From assembly GCA_934444765.1 (NCBI GenBank), contig CAKSDC010000026.1:1-15309 (forward strand): a stretch of DNA of 15,309 bases. Reading direction: 5' to 3'. How positions within the stretch are numbered: the first letter of the stretch is position 1; each line of letters starts with the position of its first letter. This document shows, piece by piece, positions 7,238 through 15,258 of the stretch. The position numbers were made by a program, and so were the translations under genes. Below the pieces are notes generated by a model. That model did not search any database, had not been told where the DNA came from, and worked only from the letters and a program-made list of their open reading frames with translations. Origin of the DNA: an uncultured Oscillospiraceae bacterium (GTDB taxonomy: Bacteria; Bacillota; Clostridia; Oscillospirales; Ruminococcaceae).

Positions 7238-8440
7238 ATGAGTTTAAATAGTACTCCTAACGCTAACAGATTGCACATAGGATTTTTTGGCGTTACTAAT
7301 TCTGGAAAGTCAAGCATAGTGAACGCTATAACCAATCAACAGTTGGCGATAGTTTCCGATACTAAAGGAACTACCACTGACCCAGTATATAAGGCTATGG
7401 AACTTCTTCCATTGGGTGCGGTTACTATCATAGATACCGCAGGTATAGACGATATTAGCGAACTGGGTTCTCTTAGAGTGCAAAAGACTATTCAGGTTAT
7501 ACATAAGACCGATATAGCAGTATTAGTAACTGAGGCTTTCCGTTCACTACTACCTTGCGAACTGGAACTTATACGCACTTTTAAAGATAATCACATTCCC
7601 TACTGCATAGCCTACAACAAGTCAGACCTACTGACCGATACTATAGATACTCCTAAAGACGGCGTACTGGTTAGTGGTCTTAATCGACAGAATATAGAGG
7701 CTCTTAAAGAGTATATCGCTCACTTAGTACCTACCGATGACGGCTCTGTTAAACTGATAGCGGACTTAGTTCAACCTAACGACTTTGTGGTATTAGTCAC
7801 TCCTATAGACCAATCCGCACCTAAGGGTAGATTGATACTCCCTCAACAACAGACCATTCGTGACGTGTTAGAGGCTGACGCTACCGCTATAGTAGTCAAA
7901 GAGTTTCAACTCAAAGATACTCTAAACAGCTTGAATAAGAAGCCTACTTTGGTAGTTACAGATAGTCAAGTGTTCGCTAAGGTATCAGCAGATACTCCGA
8001 CGGATATCAAGCTGACTTCTTTTTCCATACTAATGGCAAGGTATAAGGGTCTTTTGGATACGGCAGTACGTGGCGTTAAGACTTTGGACACTCTCGAAAA
8101 TGGCGATACTATACTAATAGCCGAAGCCTGTACACACCACAGACAGTGCAACGATATAGGTACGGTCAAACTTCCTAACTGGATTAAAGACTACACCCAA
8201 AAAGATATCCACTTTGAGTTCTGCTCCGGAACGCAGTTCCCACAAGTGCTTACACCTTACAAGCTGATAGTCCACTGTGGCGGTTGCATGATAACTCCAC
8301 GTGAGGTTAAGTATCGTATGCAGTGTGCGTTACGACAGAACGTTCCCATTACTAACTATGGAACTACTATAGCTTACATACACGGCATTCTTAAACGCAG
8401 TTTGGAAGTCTTTCCTGAACTATTAAAAGTTATCCAATAG
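7238..8440 (+). CDS. hydF: [FeFe]-hydrogenase H-cluster maturation GTPase HydF
   Basis: HydF is the scaffold that receives the 2Fe subcluster made with HydE and HydG and delivers it to [FeFe]-hydrogenase. The 400-residue protein has an N-terminal GTPase domain (P-loop GVTNSGKS 18-25, DTAG 66-69, NKSD 127-130), a dimerisation region, and a C-terminal iron-sulfur domain with CTH (298-300) and HCGGC (346-350), the HydF cluster-ligand pattern. GAGGTG precedes the ATG. It is a single-gene unit with its own promoter and terminator; hydE, hydG and the hydrogenase are not in this window. Its presence implies fermentative H2 metabolism. Confidence 0.95.
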   Translation: MSLNSTPNANRLHIGFFGVTNSGKSSIVNAITNQQLAIVSDTKGTTTDPVYKAMELLPLGAVTIIDTAGIDDISELGSLRVQKTIQVIHKTDIAVLVTEAFRSLLPCELELIRTFKDNHIPYCIAYNKSDLLTDTIDTPKDGVLVSGLNRQNIEALKEYIAHLVPTDDGSVKLIADLVQPNDFVVLVTPIDQSAPKGRLILPQQQTIRDVLEADATAIVVKEFQLKDTLNSLNKKPTLVVTDSQVFAKVSADTPTDIKLTSFSILMARYKGLLDTAVRGVKTLDTLENGDTILIAEACTHHRQCNDIGTVKLPNWIKDYTQKDIHFEFCSGTQFPQVLTPYKLIVHCGGCMITPREVKYRMQCALRQNVPITNYGTTIAYIHGILKRSLEVFPELLKVIQ

Positions 8441-8442
8441 AC

Positions 8443-8492
8443 AAAAAAAGATACCGCCCCAAGCAAGAAAGAAATCGGGACGGCATCTTTTT
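8443..8492. terminator. Bidirectional intrinsic terminator between hydF and the DUF624 gene
   Basis: A stem built from GATaCCGcCCC and GGGaCGGcATC (two internal mismatches) is flanked by A7 on the left and T5 on the right. It therefore reads as hairpin plus T tract on both strands. It serves the convergent genes ending at 8440 (+) and 8531 (-). Confidence 0.8.
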
Positions 8493-8530
8493 GACCTTTA
8501 TGTCTATCTTTTTCGTGATACCAAAAATAG

Positions 8531-9391
8531 TTAACTAATGGTTTTACCCTTACGTTTAGCACGCTTGTTAATCTTTTCTTGTGCCTTTTTGGATACTATA
8601 GGTTTTTCTTTACCACCCATATCGGTGAATATAGCATCTTCTGAAGGCTTTAAGTAGTCATACTCTGGACTTTCTTCTCCACGTTGTTCATAATAAGGGT
8701 TTATTACAAACTTCTGTATTATAGGATAGAAGTTAAAGCATACTATTAAACCTATAATGGTAGCAGGGGCAAATATCACGCAAAACTTAGCGTAATCATT
8801 AGTGATAAATAAAAATATTCCAACAAAAGATATTATAGCACATATTAAGAACGTTGTCAAGCTCTGTTTTGCACATACACACGTTAAATAGAAAGAATTT
8901 TTTAAGATGTTCTTAAACGATAGATTAGTAGTTACTATCATCAAGTAAGCATAACCACTCATAATGAACACCGTAATTCCTACCGCTAACGAAATTATAA
9001 ACGGTACATACCACATATTATTTTGGTACGTCTTAGCAAATAACGGATATATATAACAGGCTAATCCCACACTTATGAACATAAAAATATCTATAAAGCC
9101 CATAGCTAAGGCTTGCTTCATGTTCTTTCTAAAACTTTCGATAAAGTCCCCCCACAAAAAGACTGGTCTTTGTTGCGAAAAGTTTCGTAGTACCTTAGTA
9201 ACGCCAGCCGTAGCAGGACCTATAGTAACTATAGGCAAGCAGAACAGCATATATATAGCGTTAAGTCCCAGTAACTTCCAAAACTTACCGAAAAAGATAT
9301 CAAAGAATACGGCTATTCTCTTCTTTTTAGGAGCGTTTTTAGGAATACCAGCACCAGCACTTTCGTAATCAAATGGATTTGAAAACTTCAC
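8531..9391 (-). CDS. DUF624/YesL-like integral membrane protein
   Basis: A 286-residue membrane protein matching the YesL (DUF624) family. Its conserved core FWKLLGLNAIYMLFCLPIVT (37-56) is followed by GPATAG, and about four more hydrophobic segments follow (about 98-118, 127-152, 172-195, 203-225). The C-terminus (about 245-286) is a charged, Lys/Arg-rich cytoplasmic tail. YesL-type proteins are often found near sugar-uptake genes, but no precise function is established. The start codon is GTG with AAAGGA about 12 bp upstream. It lies 61 bp after the SpoIIM-like gene and is probably the last gene of the proC cluster. Confidence 0.85.
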   Translation of the reverse strand: MKFSNPFDYESAGAGIPKNAPKKKRIAVFFDIFFGKFWKLLGLNAIYMLFCLPIVTIGPATAGVTKVLRNFSQQRPVFLWGDFIESFRKNMKQALAMGFIDIFMFISVGLACYIYPLFAKTYQNNMWYVPFIISLAVGITVFIMSGYAYLMIVTTNLSFKNILKNSFYLTCVCAKQSLTTFLICAIISFVGIFLFITNDYAKFCVIFAPATIIGLIVCFNFYPIIQKFVINPYYEQRGEESPEYDYLKPSEDAIFTDMGGKEKPIVSKKAQEKINKRAKRKGKTIS

Positions 9392-9452
9392 TAAATATAC
9401 AATCCTTTCAATATATTATTAACGTTTACGGGATAGTTATGTCTTAACGGCT

Positions 9453-10052
9453 CTATTTAAGCATAGCGTTAGTAAGCAGATACGTAATAGTGGTATCTAT
9501 CAACCCGATAGCTATTAGTATACCAAATAGCGTTAAAAACTTTATGCTATACTGTTTGATATCTATAGGGTTATAGCGTTTTCCTAATATAGTATAGGCT
9601 ATGTTAGTAGACTGTTCCATAGAATGGACTACTCCGTACACCAAAACTATAGTAGAACCCACTATATTAAAGAGCATCATTAATAGAAATATTAGTATGC
9701 CTTTACTTTGATACTGCATATATGTAGCTATTGCTGAAATGCCTATAGCAAAGCCTCTAAAGAGTAGTGTTAAAAGTTCTAATAGTTGCGTTATGGCAGA
9801 GTATCCGCAAAGATACACAAATATTAATAGATAACCTGTCCAACTTACAGAGTTAAAAAATACTCGTAGTAGGGTCTTTTTAGAATAGCTTTCCATAAAG
9901 CCATGCGTTGCATAGTCACAGTATAAGTATCTACAGTTGGGATAGTGGTATACTAACCATATACCGCCACATACTCCTAAACATATAAGAATTAGTAGTA
10001 GTATAATGAGTAGAGTCTTCCCACTATGCAGAGTATCTTCCACATATCGCAT
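9453..10052 (-). CDS. SpoIIM-like polytopic membrane protein (tentative)
   Basis: A 199-residue protein with about five membrane segments (12-35, 70-88, 90-112, 116-142, 170-195). Topology, length and the central pattern FRGFAIGISAIATYMQYQSK (98-117) resemble stage II sporulation protein M, in which an F(R/K)G..(V/I)G motif follows a hydrophobic helix. In endospore formers SpoIIM works with SpoIID and SpoIIP in engulfment; related proteins also occur outside sporulation. The residue-level match is weak, so this could be another small membrane family. AAAAGGTGAT lies about 12 bp upstream of the ATG. It sits 62 bp after proC and 61 bp before the DUF624 gene on the same strand. Confidence 0.5.
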   Translation of the reverse strand: MRYVEDTLHSGKTLLIILLLILICLGVCGGIWLVYHYPNCRYLYCDYATHGFMESYSKKTLLRVFFNSVSWTGYLLIFVYLCGYSAITQLLELLTLLFRGFAIGISAIATYMQYQSKGILIFLLMMLFNIVGSTIVLVYGVVHSMEQSTNIAYTILGKRYNPIDIKQYSIKFLTLFGILIAIGLIDTTITYLLTNAMLK

Positions 10053-10114
10053 AAGTACATATCACCTTTTCTTTTTTATACTATAGTATGTACTCACGCT
10101 GAATAATATGCTAA

Positions 10115-10912
10115 CTATTTAGAGAGTTCGTATGCACGCTTAGTACAGCTTTGGCAACACTTTTTAGTGATACCTAATAGGTCGCCCTTGTATAGTTCGT
10201 CAAGACCGGCTAAAGTAGTACCCCCTGGGGAAGATACCATCTTAATGAGTTCGTCTAAAGAGTATCCCGATTGAGTAATCATTTTAGCAGAACCTATTAA
10301 CGACTGTGCGAATAGGTTAGTAGCTGATTGCTCACTTATACCGTTTTCCACTGCATAGTCTATAAAAGCCTTAGCATATAAGTATATAAACGCTGGACTG
10401 CTACCGTTTATAGCTATAACTTCCTTCATCTTGTCTGGAGTGAGTATAGCAGTTTCGCCACAACTATCAAAAATACTCCTAACAAAGTTGAACTCTTCAT
10501 CAGTAACAGGTTCTACTGGTGATAGTGCCGAAGCTCCATAGTTTAGTAGTAAAGGAGTATTAGGCATAACCAATACTACCTTAGCTTGAGGTATAGTCTT
10601 AGACTTTATATACTCTCCTGTGATACCTGCTAATATAGATACTATTACAGTATCTTCGGTAACGTAGTCTTTAATCTTATCTAATACGCCGTCTACAACC
10701 TGAGGCTTGATAGCTAAGAATACGTACTTACAAGTAGTAAGGACTTCCTTTTCGGAACTACATAGTTTAGCTATAGAAGAACATCTTTCTAAACTTTCAG
10801 GTTTAACGTCAAAGGCATGAATTTCCACGCTATCTTTTAAAGCACTTTCGGAGATACCTTTCATAATAGCATAGCCCATATTACCAGTACCTATAAAACC
10901 TACTCTATTCAT
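10115..10912 (-). CDS. proC: Pyrroline-5-carboxylate reductase ProC
   Basis: ProC reduces 1-pyrroline-5-carboxylate to L-proline with NAD(P)H, the last step of proline synthesis in the cytosol. The 265-residue protein begins with the Rossmann motif GFIGTGNMGYAI, has VLVMPNTPLL in the middle and the signature SSPGGTTLAGLDEL near the C-terminus. The start at 10912 is chosen because TTGGAG lies 12 bp upstream; an in-frame ATG four codons earlier directly abuts that site, and still earlier starts would lie at or beyond the promoter. A consensus promoter is at 10956-10984. It probably leads a cluster with the two membrane-protein genes that follow. Confidence 0.95.
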   Translation of the reverse strand: MNRVGFIGTGNMGYAIMKGISESALKDSVEIHAFDVKPESLERCSSIAKLCSSEKEVLTTCKYVFLAIKPQVVDGVLDKIKDYVTEDTVIVSILAGITGEYIKSKTIPQAKVVLVMPNTPLLLNYGASALSPVEPVTDEEFNFVRSIFDSCGETAILTPDKMKEVIAINGSSPAFIYLYAKAFIDYAVENGISEQSATNLFAQSLIGSAKMITQSGYSLDELIKMVSSPGGTTLAGLDELYKGDLLGITKKCCQSCTKRAYELSK

Positions 10913-10955
10913 AGTAACATACATCTCCAATTTTTTGAATATTCTAAATATATAT

Positions 10956-10984
10956 ATTATACAACACAATGCACAACAAATCAA
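10956..10984 (-). promoter_or_regulatory. Promoter of proC
   Basis: On the minus strand TTGATT (10979-10984), a 17-bp spacer and TATAAT (10956-10961). The transcript would start about 37 nt before the ATG at 10912. Confidence 0.85.
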
Positions 10985-11038
10985 GAGTATTTCGCTAAAA
11001 ATTCGACAAAGTTCAAAGTTTCCATAGATTGCAAAAGC

Positions 11039-11075
11039 TGATATATACTATACTAACTTAGTATACGTTATATCA
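11039..11075. promoter_or_regulatory. 37-bp dyad between divergent proC and transglutaminase genes
   Basis: TGATATA-tac-TATACTAA-c-TTAGTATA-cgt-TATATCA is symmetric in both its inner 8-bp arms and its outer 7-bp arms, with the 3-bp connectors unmatched. No T tract follows on either strand, so a terminator is unlikely. It lies about 55 bp upstream of the proC -35 and 50 bp upstream of the transglutaminase -35. The form suits a site bound by a multimeric regulator. The rest of the 334-bp gap 10913-11246 holds the two promoters, the repeat at 11119-11162 and the leader. Confidence 0.55.
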
Positions 11076-11118
11076 ACATAACGCTACTTTTTTGATACTT
11101 TCACTAAAAAAAGCTTAA

Positions 11119-11162
11119 ATACTATTGATTTTTCATTAAAAATATGATATAATCAATAGTAT
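11119..11162 (+). promoter_or_regulatory. Promoter of the transglutaminase-EAL unit with embedded 12-bp inverted repeat
   Basis: The promoter is TTGATT (11125-11130), 17 bp, TATAAT (11148-11153) with TGA before it (extended -10). Positions 11119-11130 (ATACTATTGATT) and 11151-11162 are perfect reverse complements. The left arm contains the whole -35 and the right arm begins within the -10. A protein bound to the arms would block RNA polymerase. The leader from about 11160 to the ATG is roughly 87 nt. Confidence 0.75.
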
Positions 11163-11246
11163 AATAATAAATTTAAAGCAAAGTTCTTTCACCTACACGG
11201 TTACGGAATTAATTGCCAAACATGATTTAAGAAAGGTCGTATATAT

Positions 11247-12935
11247 ATGATGTACCAAAAAAATATACTTACTATATGCGTTACAGCGTTAATATCCGTA
11301 ATAGCTATGGGTGGAATATCCGCTAACGCTGACACTTTAAACACTATACAGTCTAACGGGGAACTCTATATTCCTAAACAGACTAACGCTATATACAATA
11401 AGAGTAGTCTGTTACTATCCTATAACAGTCCAAGTGAACCTGAAGTTCAAGAGAAGACTCTACAAGATACCATAATAGAAGGTATCAGAAACTTTGAAGA
11501 AACTATAGATATTTCAGCATACGGTATAAAGGCTACCGAAGAAGGCTTTAATACTCTATCTGACGTGGTAAATGAAGTCTTTATCACCCACCCTACGTTT
11601 TTCTACTTAGACGGTGGCTTTACCAGTGGTAGTTTGAGTGATACTATAGTACAGATTCAGTTTAACTACAACTGCACACAGGAAGAGTATACTCAAAAGA
11701 TGGCTGAAATAGATAGTAAGTTTAACGAAATACTATCGGTAATCACCGACGATATGTCCGACCAAGAAAAGGCTCTATTGGTTCACGACTACCTATGCAA
11801 TAACTTCAAGTACGACTTAGACTATCAGTATCACGATATGTACAACTTTGTCCATACGGGAAAGGGCGTTTGCCAATCGTATACACTATCGTATTCCTAC
11901 TTAATGTCAAAACTGGGCATTGAAAACTACATGGTAATGAATAACGATATTCAGCACATTTGGAATATGCTAAAGATAGACGGCAACTACTATCACGTAG
12001 ACGTTACTTGGGACGACTATACTCCCGACCTGTTAGGTTGGTCAAGTCACACATACTTTTTAGTAGACGATAAATATATGTCTACTACCAACCACGCAAA
12101 AGACGGTTCTAACTGGTACTTATATCAAGATATTTCAGCTACCGATACCACCTATTCGGAATACTTTTGGAGGCAGATTAACTCACCATTTATAGTGTTA
12201 AATTCTAAGTGTTACTGTCTTGACAAAGGTATATTTTACGAGTATAATTTTAGTGATAACAGTCTAACACAAGTTTGCGATTTAATCTCAGACGTTAAGT
12301 GGTACAACCTTACTGCCAGTGTGCCATCGTTCTATAAGAATAAGTTCTCTACCCTACAGGTTTATAACGACGTATTTTTATATAATACTCCTTATCAGGT
12401 GTATATTTCTAATAGCGACGGTTCTAATATAGTGCCTATTTACACTTACGAAAGTGCAGACGGTAACGACGCTATATTCGGTATGAAACTTGATAGCAAT
12501 GGAAACGTTATCTTACAGATAGAGTACAACGTAAACGCCAGCAGAGAAGACTTTTCTACTAACTTTATAACTATTCCTGCTGAACAGGTTGCTAAACTCT
12601 ATCAAGACTACAAACAGGGCTTGATTACTACCGCTACCACCACAGAACTAACCACTACTGAACCTACTACTATTACTACTACTACAGAACCTACCACTAC
12701 TACCACCGAAGTTACTACTACTACAGTTCCAGACACTACTACCACTACAGAAGTTACAACTGTAACCTTAAACTACGACTTCAACTCCGATGGTGTAGTC
12801 GATAGTTCCGACTTGCTAATTATAAAGAAAAGCATCTTAAATGGCAAGCACGACCAAGCCTTAGACCTAAACGAAGACGGTAGCGTAAACGTTTTAGACT
12901 ACATGATTATCAAATCTTATCTAATGAAAGAGTAA
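11247..12935 (+). CDS. Secreted transglutaminase-like protein with type I dockerin
   Basis: A 562-residue secreted protein, probably a cellulosome component with a papain-like transglutaminase or cysteine-peptidase fold. A signal peptide covers about 1-29 (ends SANADT). The transglutaminase-like domain has the expected triad C209 (GKGVCQSYTLSYSYLM), H237 (DIQHIWNM) and D252 (YYHVDVTWDD). A region of unclear fold follows (about 265-455), then a Thr/Glu/Pro linker (about 460-505) and a dockerin (about 508-562) with calcium loops DFNSDGVVDSSD and DLNEDGSVNVLD. The reaction (cross-linking, peptidase or amidase) cannot be told from sequence. AAGAAAGG lies about 10 bp before the first of two adjacent ATG codons. 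It is co-transcribed with the c-di-GMP phosphodiesterase that starts 5 bp later. Confidence 0.92.
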   Translation: MMYQKNILTICVTALISVIAMGGISANADTLNTIQSNGELYIPKQTNAIYNKSSLLLSYNSPSEPEVQEKTLQDTIIEGIRNFEETIDISAYGIKATEEGFNTLSDVVNEVFITHPTFFYLDGGFTSGSLSDTIVQIQFNYNCTQEEYTQKMAEIDSKFNEILSVITDDMSDQEKALLVHDYLCNNFKYDLDYQYHDMYNFVHTGKGVCQSYTLSYSYLMSKLGIENYMVMNNDIQHIWNMLKIDGNYYHVDVTWDDYTPDLLGWSSHTYFLVDDKYMSTTNHAKDGSNWYLYQDISATDTTYSEYFWRQINSPFIVLNSKCYCLDKGIFYEYNFSDNSLTQVCDLISDVKWYNLTASVPSFYKNKFSTLQVYNDVFLYNTPYQVYISNSDGSNIVPIYTYESADGNDAIFGMKLDSNGNVILQIEYNVNASREDFSTNFITIPAEQVAKLYQDYKQGLITTATTTELTTTEPTTITTTTEPTTTTTEVTTTTVPDTTTTTEVTTVTLNYDFNSDGVVDSSDLLIIKKSILNGKHDQALDLNEDGSVNVLDYMIIKSYLMKE

Positions 12936-12940
12936 TAATT

Positions 12941-15220
12941 GTGAAAAATAAGGATAAACAAAATATAGTTAATTTGAACATAGGAAAAAACAGAGTCTTT
13001 CCGTATCTGCTGACGATATTAGTTAGCTTGATGTTTTTAGTAGTATGTGCTACTGCCTATTGTGGCTATATGGTGGACGTTCTAAACGACTACAAAAACG
13101 ATGACTACAACTCTATTTCGGAAATATCCGCAACGACGTTAGCCTCTAACATAGACAAAGAGTGTCAAGCCATAGAGGAGTATAGTCAAGAACTCAGTAA
13201 CTTTGACTACAGCAATGTGAACACCTACTTAGTTAGGTCTTACCTTGAGAACTTACTGAACTATAACGAATATTCCAATATATACATAATGAACACCACG
13301 GGTAAAGGTTTTAACTATCTTAATGAAAAAGTGGACGTATCCAATCAAGCATTCTATCAAAGTATAGATACCTCCGAACAGGCTATAGCATATCAAGACG
13401 AAAAGATAATATATACTACTCCCGTTATAGACGACCAAGGCACTCTAAAGTTCTACATAGTAGCAGAAATGAGTTCCGAATTTGGTAGTAAAAAACTCCT
13501 ACTTGAAAACTGGAATAACATAGGCTACTATATATTAGACGGCAACGATAACATAATAGCCTACAGTAAAGGCGATAAGCCTATGGTTACGTATCAGCAA
13601 CTAATAGACTATGGCTTGCTATACGGTTCGGATAGCGTCTTTACCGTAGATAAGATAGACTATAAGAACTTCTTTCAAGCTATAAAGAACGTCCTGTTTA
13701 GAAAACAACAGTATCCAGTAGTATGGTATCAACACCCATTGAAAATAAACGATTGGTCTATACTGATTGGGCGTTCCATACCAAGCACCGATAAGACTAT
13801 CGACTTAGTAATGAGTCTTTCGGTTACACTACTAAGTGTATTGATAGTAACTCAAATACTAATAATGTTGTTATTCTTGATTATGAACTTTATAAACCGT
13901 AAACATCTAACCAAAGTGTTATTTTTGGATAACATCACGGGTGGAAACAACTGGTTGAAGTTTAAGTACGACGCTACAGAAGAACTTCAAAAAGGTAGAA
14001 GTCGTTACGCTTTAGTATCGTTTGATATCTACCAATTTAGAGTGTTCTCTGACTTAAACGGTCATAAGAGTGGTAATGAGGCTTTAGTTCAAATAGATGC
14101 CCTTATGAAGAAGTTCGTTAAACGTAAAGAGTACTACGCCCATAACACCGCCGACGTGTTCGATATGCTACTACTATACGATAACAATGAAAATATATAC
14201 AATCGTCTAAAGAAGTTTTCCGATACGTTGCACCAGTCCGAAATACTATCTAATATGCGTTTTGCGTTCGGTGTGTACGTAATAGATAACAAGAACACTT
14301 CTATTAACAGACTTAGTACCATGGCTAACATCTGTAAGGATAACGATAAACTTAAAGACGTTACCCTTAAAGAAACCATTAGCTTTTTCACTCCTAAGAT
14401 GCACGAACAGATTATTAAAGAACGTGAAATATATAACAGTTTCAGCCGTGCCATTAAAAACCGTGAGTTTTTACTATACGTTCAGCCTAAGTATGACTTA
14501 AATTCTGAAGTGCTATCAGCTGGTGAAGCCTTGGTTCGTTGGCGTGACCAGAACGGAAAGATTATAAGTCCTGCCGACTTTATACCTATATTTGAAATGA
14601 ACGGTTGCATTCGTGAATTAGACCAATATATGTTAGACTACGTTTGCAAAAAACAACGTGAATGGCTCGATAGTGGAATGGATATAGTACCGATATCGGT
14701 AAACCTTTCAAGAGCAAGTTTTTCAAGTAAGACGTTGGTTAAGGATATAGTCCGTTTAGTAGATAGCTACCGTGTTCCACACGACAAGATAGAAATAGAA
14801 CTTACCGAAAGTGCATTCTTTGACAACAAGGAAATATTAATAGATACTGTTAAAAAGTTAAAAACTTTTGGTTTTCCTATCTCTATGGACGACTTTGGAG
14901 CGGGATACTCTTCATTAAATTCACTAAGAGAACTCCCTATAGATATAGTCAAACTTGATGGTGGATTTTTTAAACCTAACCCTAATCAAACCGAAGAGGA
15001 CTTACAGCGTGGCAAGATTATAGTAGGCAACACTATAAAGTTAGCAAGCGATTTAAACTTGAGAGTAGTCGCCGAAGGTGTAGAGTATCAATATCAAATA
15101 GACTTTTTACGTTCGTTAGGATATGATATTCTAATACAAGGTTTCTACTTTTCTAAGCCTATACCTAACGACGACTTCTTTAAGCTACTATCTAATGAAA
15201 GTTCTAAACAGACCAACTAA
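12941..15220 (+). CDS. Membrane c-di-GMP phosphodiesterase: extracytoplasmic sensor, degenerate GGDEF, EAL
   Basis: A 759-residue signalling protein. A first membrane segment (about 19-45) and a second (about 285-317) enclose an extracytoplasmic domain of about 240 residues, of the size and layout of a Cache-type sensor. A GGDEF-fold domain (about 325-485) keeps FDIYQFRVFSDLNGH but has TADVF (403-407) where GGDEF should be, so cyclase activity is unlikely. The EAL domain (about 495-755) has its key residues: E529 in GEALVRW, N588 in VNLSR, E620 in ELTES, D650/D651 in MDDFGAGYSSL, K671 in VKLD, E712 in VAEGVE and Q733 in QGFYFSKP. It should hydrolyse c-di-GMP to pGpG. The start is GTG, 5 bp after the upstream stop, with only a weak GAAAGAG site inside the preceding gene, which suggests translational coupling. 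Confidence 0.93.
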   Translation: MKNKDKQNIVNLNIGKNRVFPYLLTILVSLMFLVVCATAYCGYMVDVLNDYKNDDYNSISEISATTLASNIDKECQAIEEYSQELSNFDYSNVNTYLVRSYLENLLNYNEYSNIYIMNTTGKGFNYLNEKVDVSNQAFYQSIDTSEQAIAYQDEKIIYTTPVIDDQGTLKFYIVAEMSSEFGSKKLLLENWNNIGYYILDGNDNIIAYSKGDKPMVTYQQLIDYGLLYGSDSVFTVDKIDYKNFFQAIKNVLFRKQQYPVVWYQHPLKINDWSILIGRSIPSTDKTIDLVMSLSVTLLSVLIVTQILIMLLFLIMNFINRKHLTKVLFLDNITGGNNWLKFKYDATEELQKGRSRYALVSFDIYQFRVFSDLNGHKSGNEALVQIDALMKKFVKRKEYYAHNTADVFDMLLLYDNNENIYNRLKKFSDTLHQSEILSNMRFAFGVYVIDNKNTSINRLSTMANICKDNDKLKDVTLKETISFFTPKMHEQIIKEREIYNSFSRAIKNREFLLYVQPKYDLNSEVLSAGEALVRWRDQNGKIISPADFIPIFEMNGCIRELDQYMLDYVCKKQREWLDSGMDIVPISVNLSRASFSSKTLVKDIVRLVDSYRVPHDKIEIELTESAFFDNKEILIDTVKKLKTFGFPISMDDFGAGYSSLNSLRELPIDIVKLDGGFFKPNPNQTEEDLQRGKIIVGNTIKLASDLNLRVVAEGVEYQYQIDFLRSLGYDILIQGFYFSKPIPNDDFFKLLSNESSKQTN

Positions 15221-15230
15221 TCGTAAACAC

Positions 15231-15258
15231 AGGATGCTATTAATATTAGCGTCCTTTT
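15231..15258 (+). terminator. Probable intrinsic terminator of the transglutaminase-EAL unit
   Basis: AGGATGCTA (15231-15239) pairs with TAGCGTCCT (15247-15255), including one G-T pair, around a 7-nt loop. Only four T follow the C of the stem, so it may be modest in strength. It abuts the right terminal repeat. Confidence 0.65.

Noticed and set aside
11039..11075. Bidirectional terminator
   Set aside because: No T tract on either strand, and both flanking genes point away from it.
11160..11246. c-di-GMP riboswitch upstream of the EAL-containing unit
   Set aside because: The GCAAAG and GGTTAC fragments are there, but the conserved GGCAAACC/GNRA and receptor parts of class I, and the class II core, are not recognisable.
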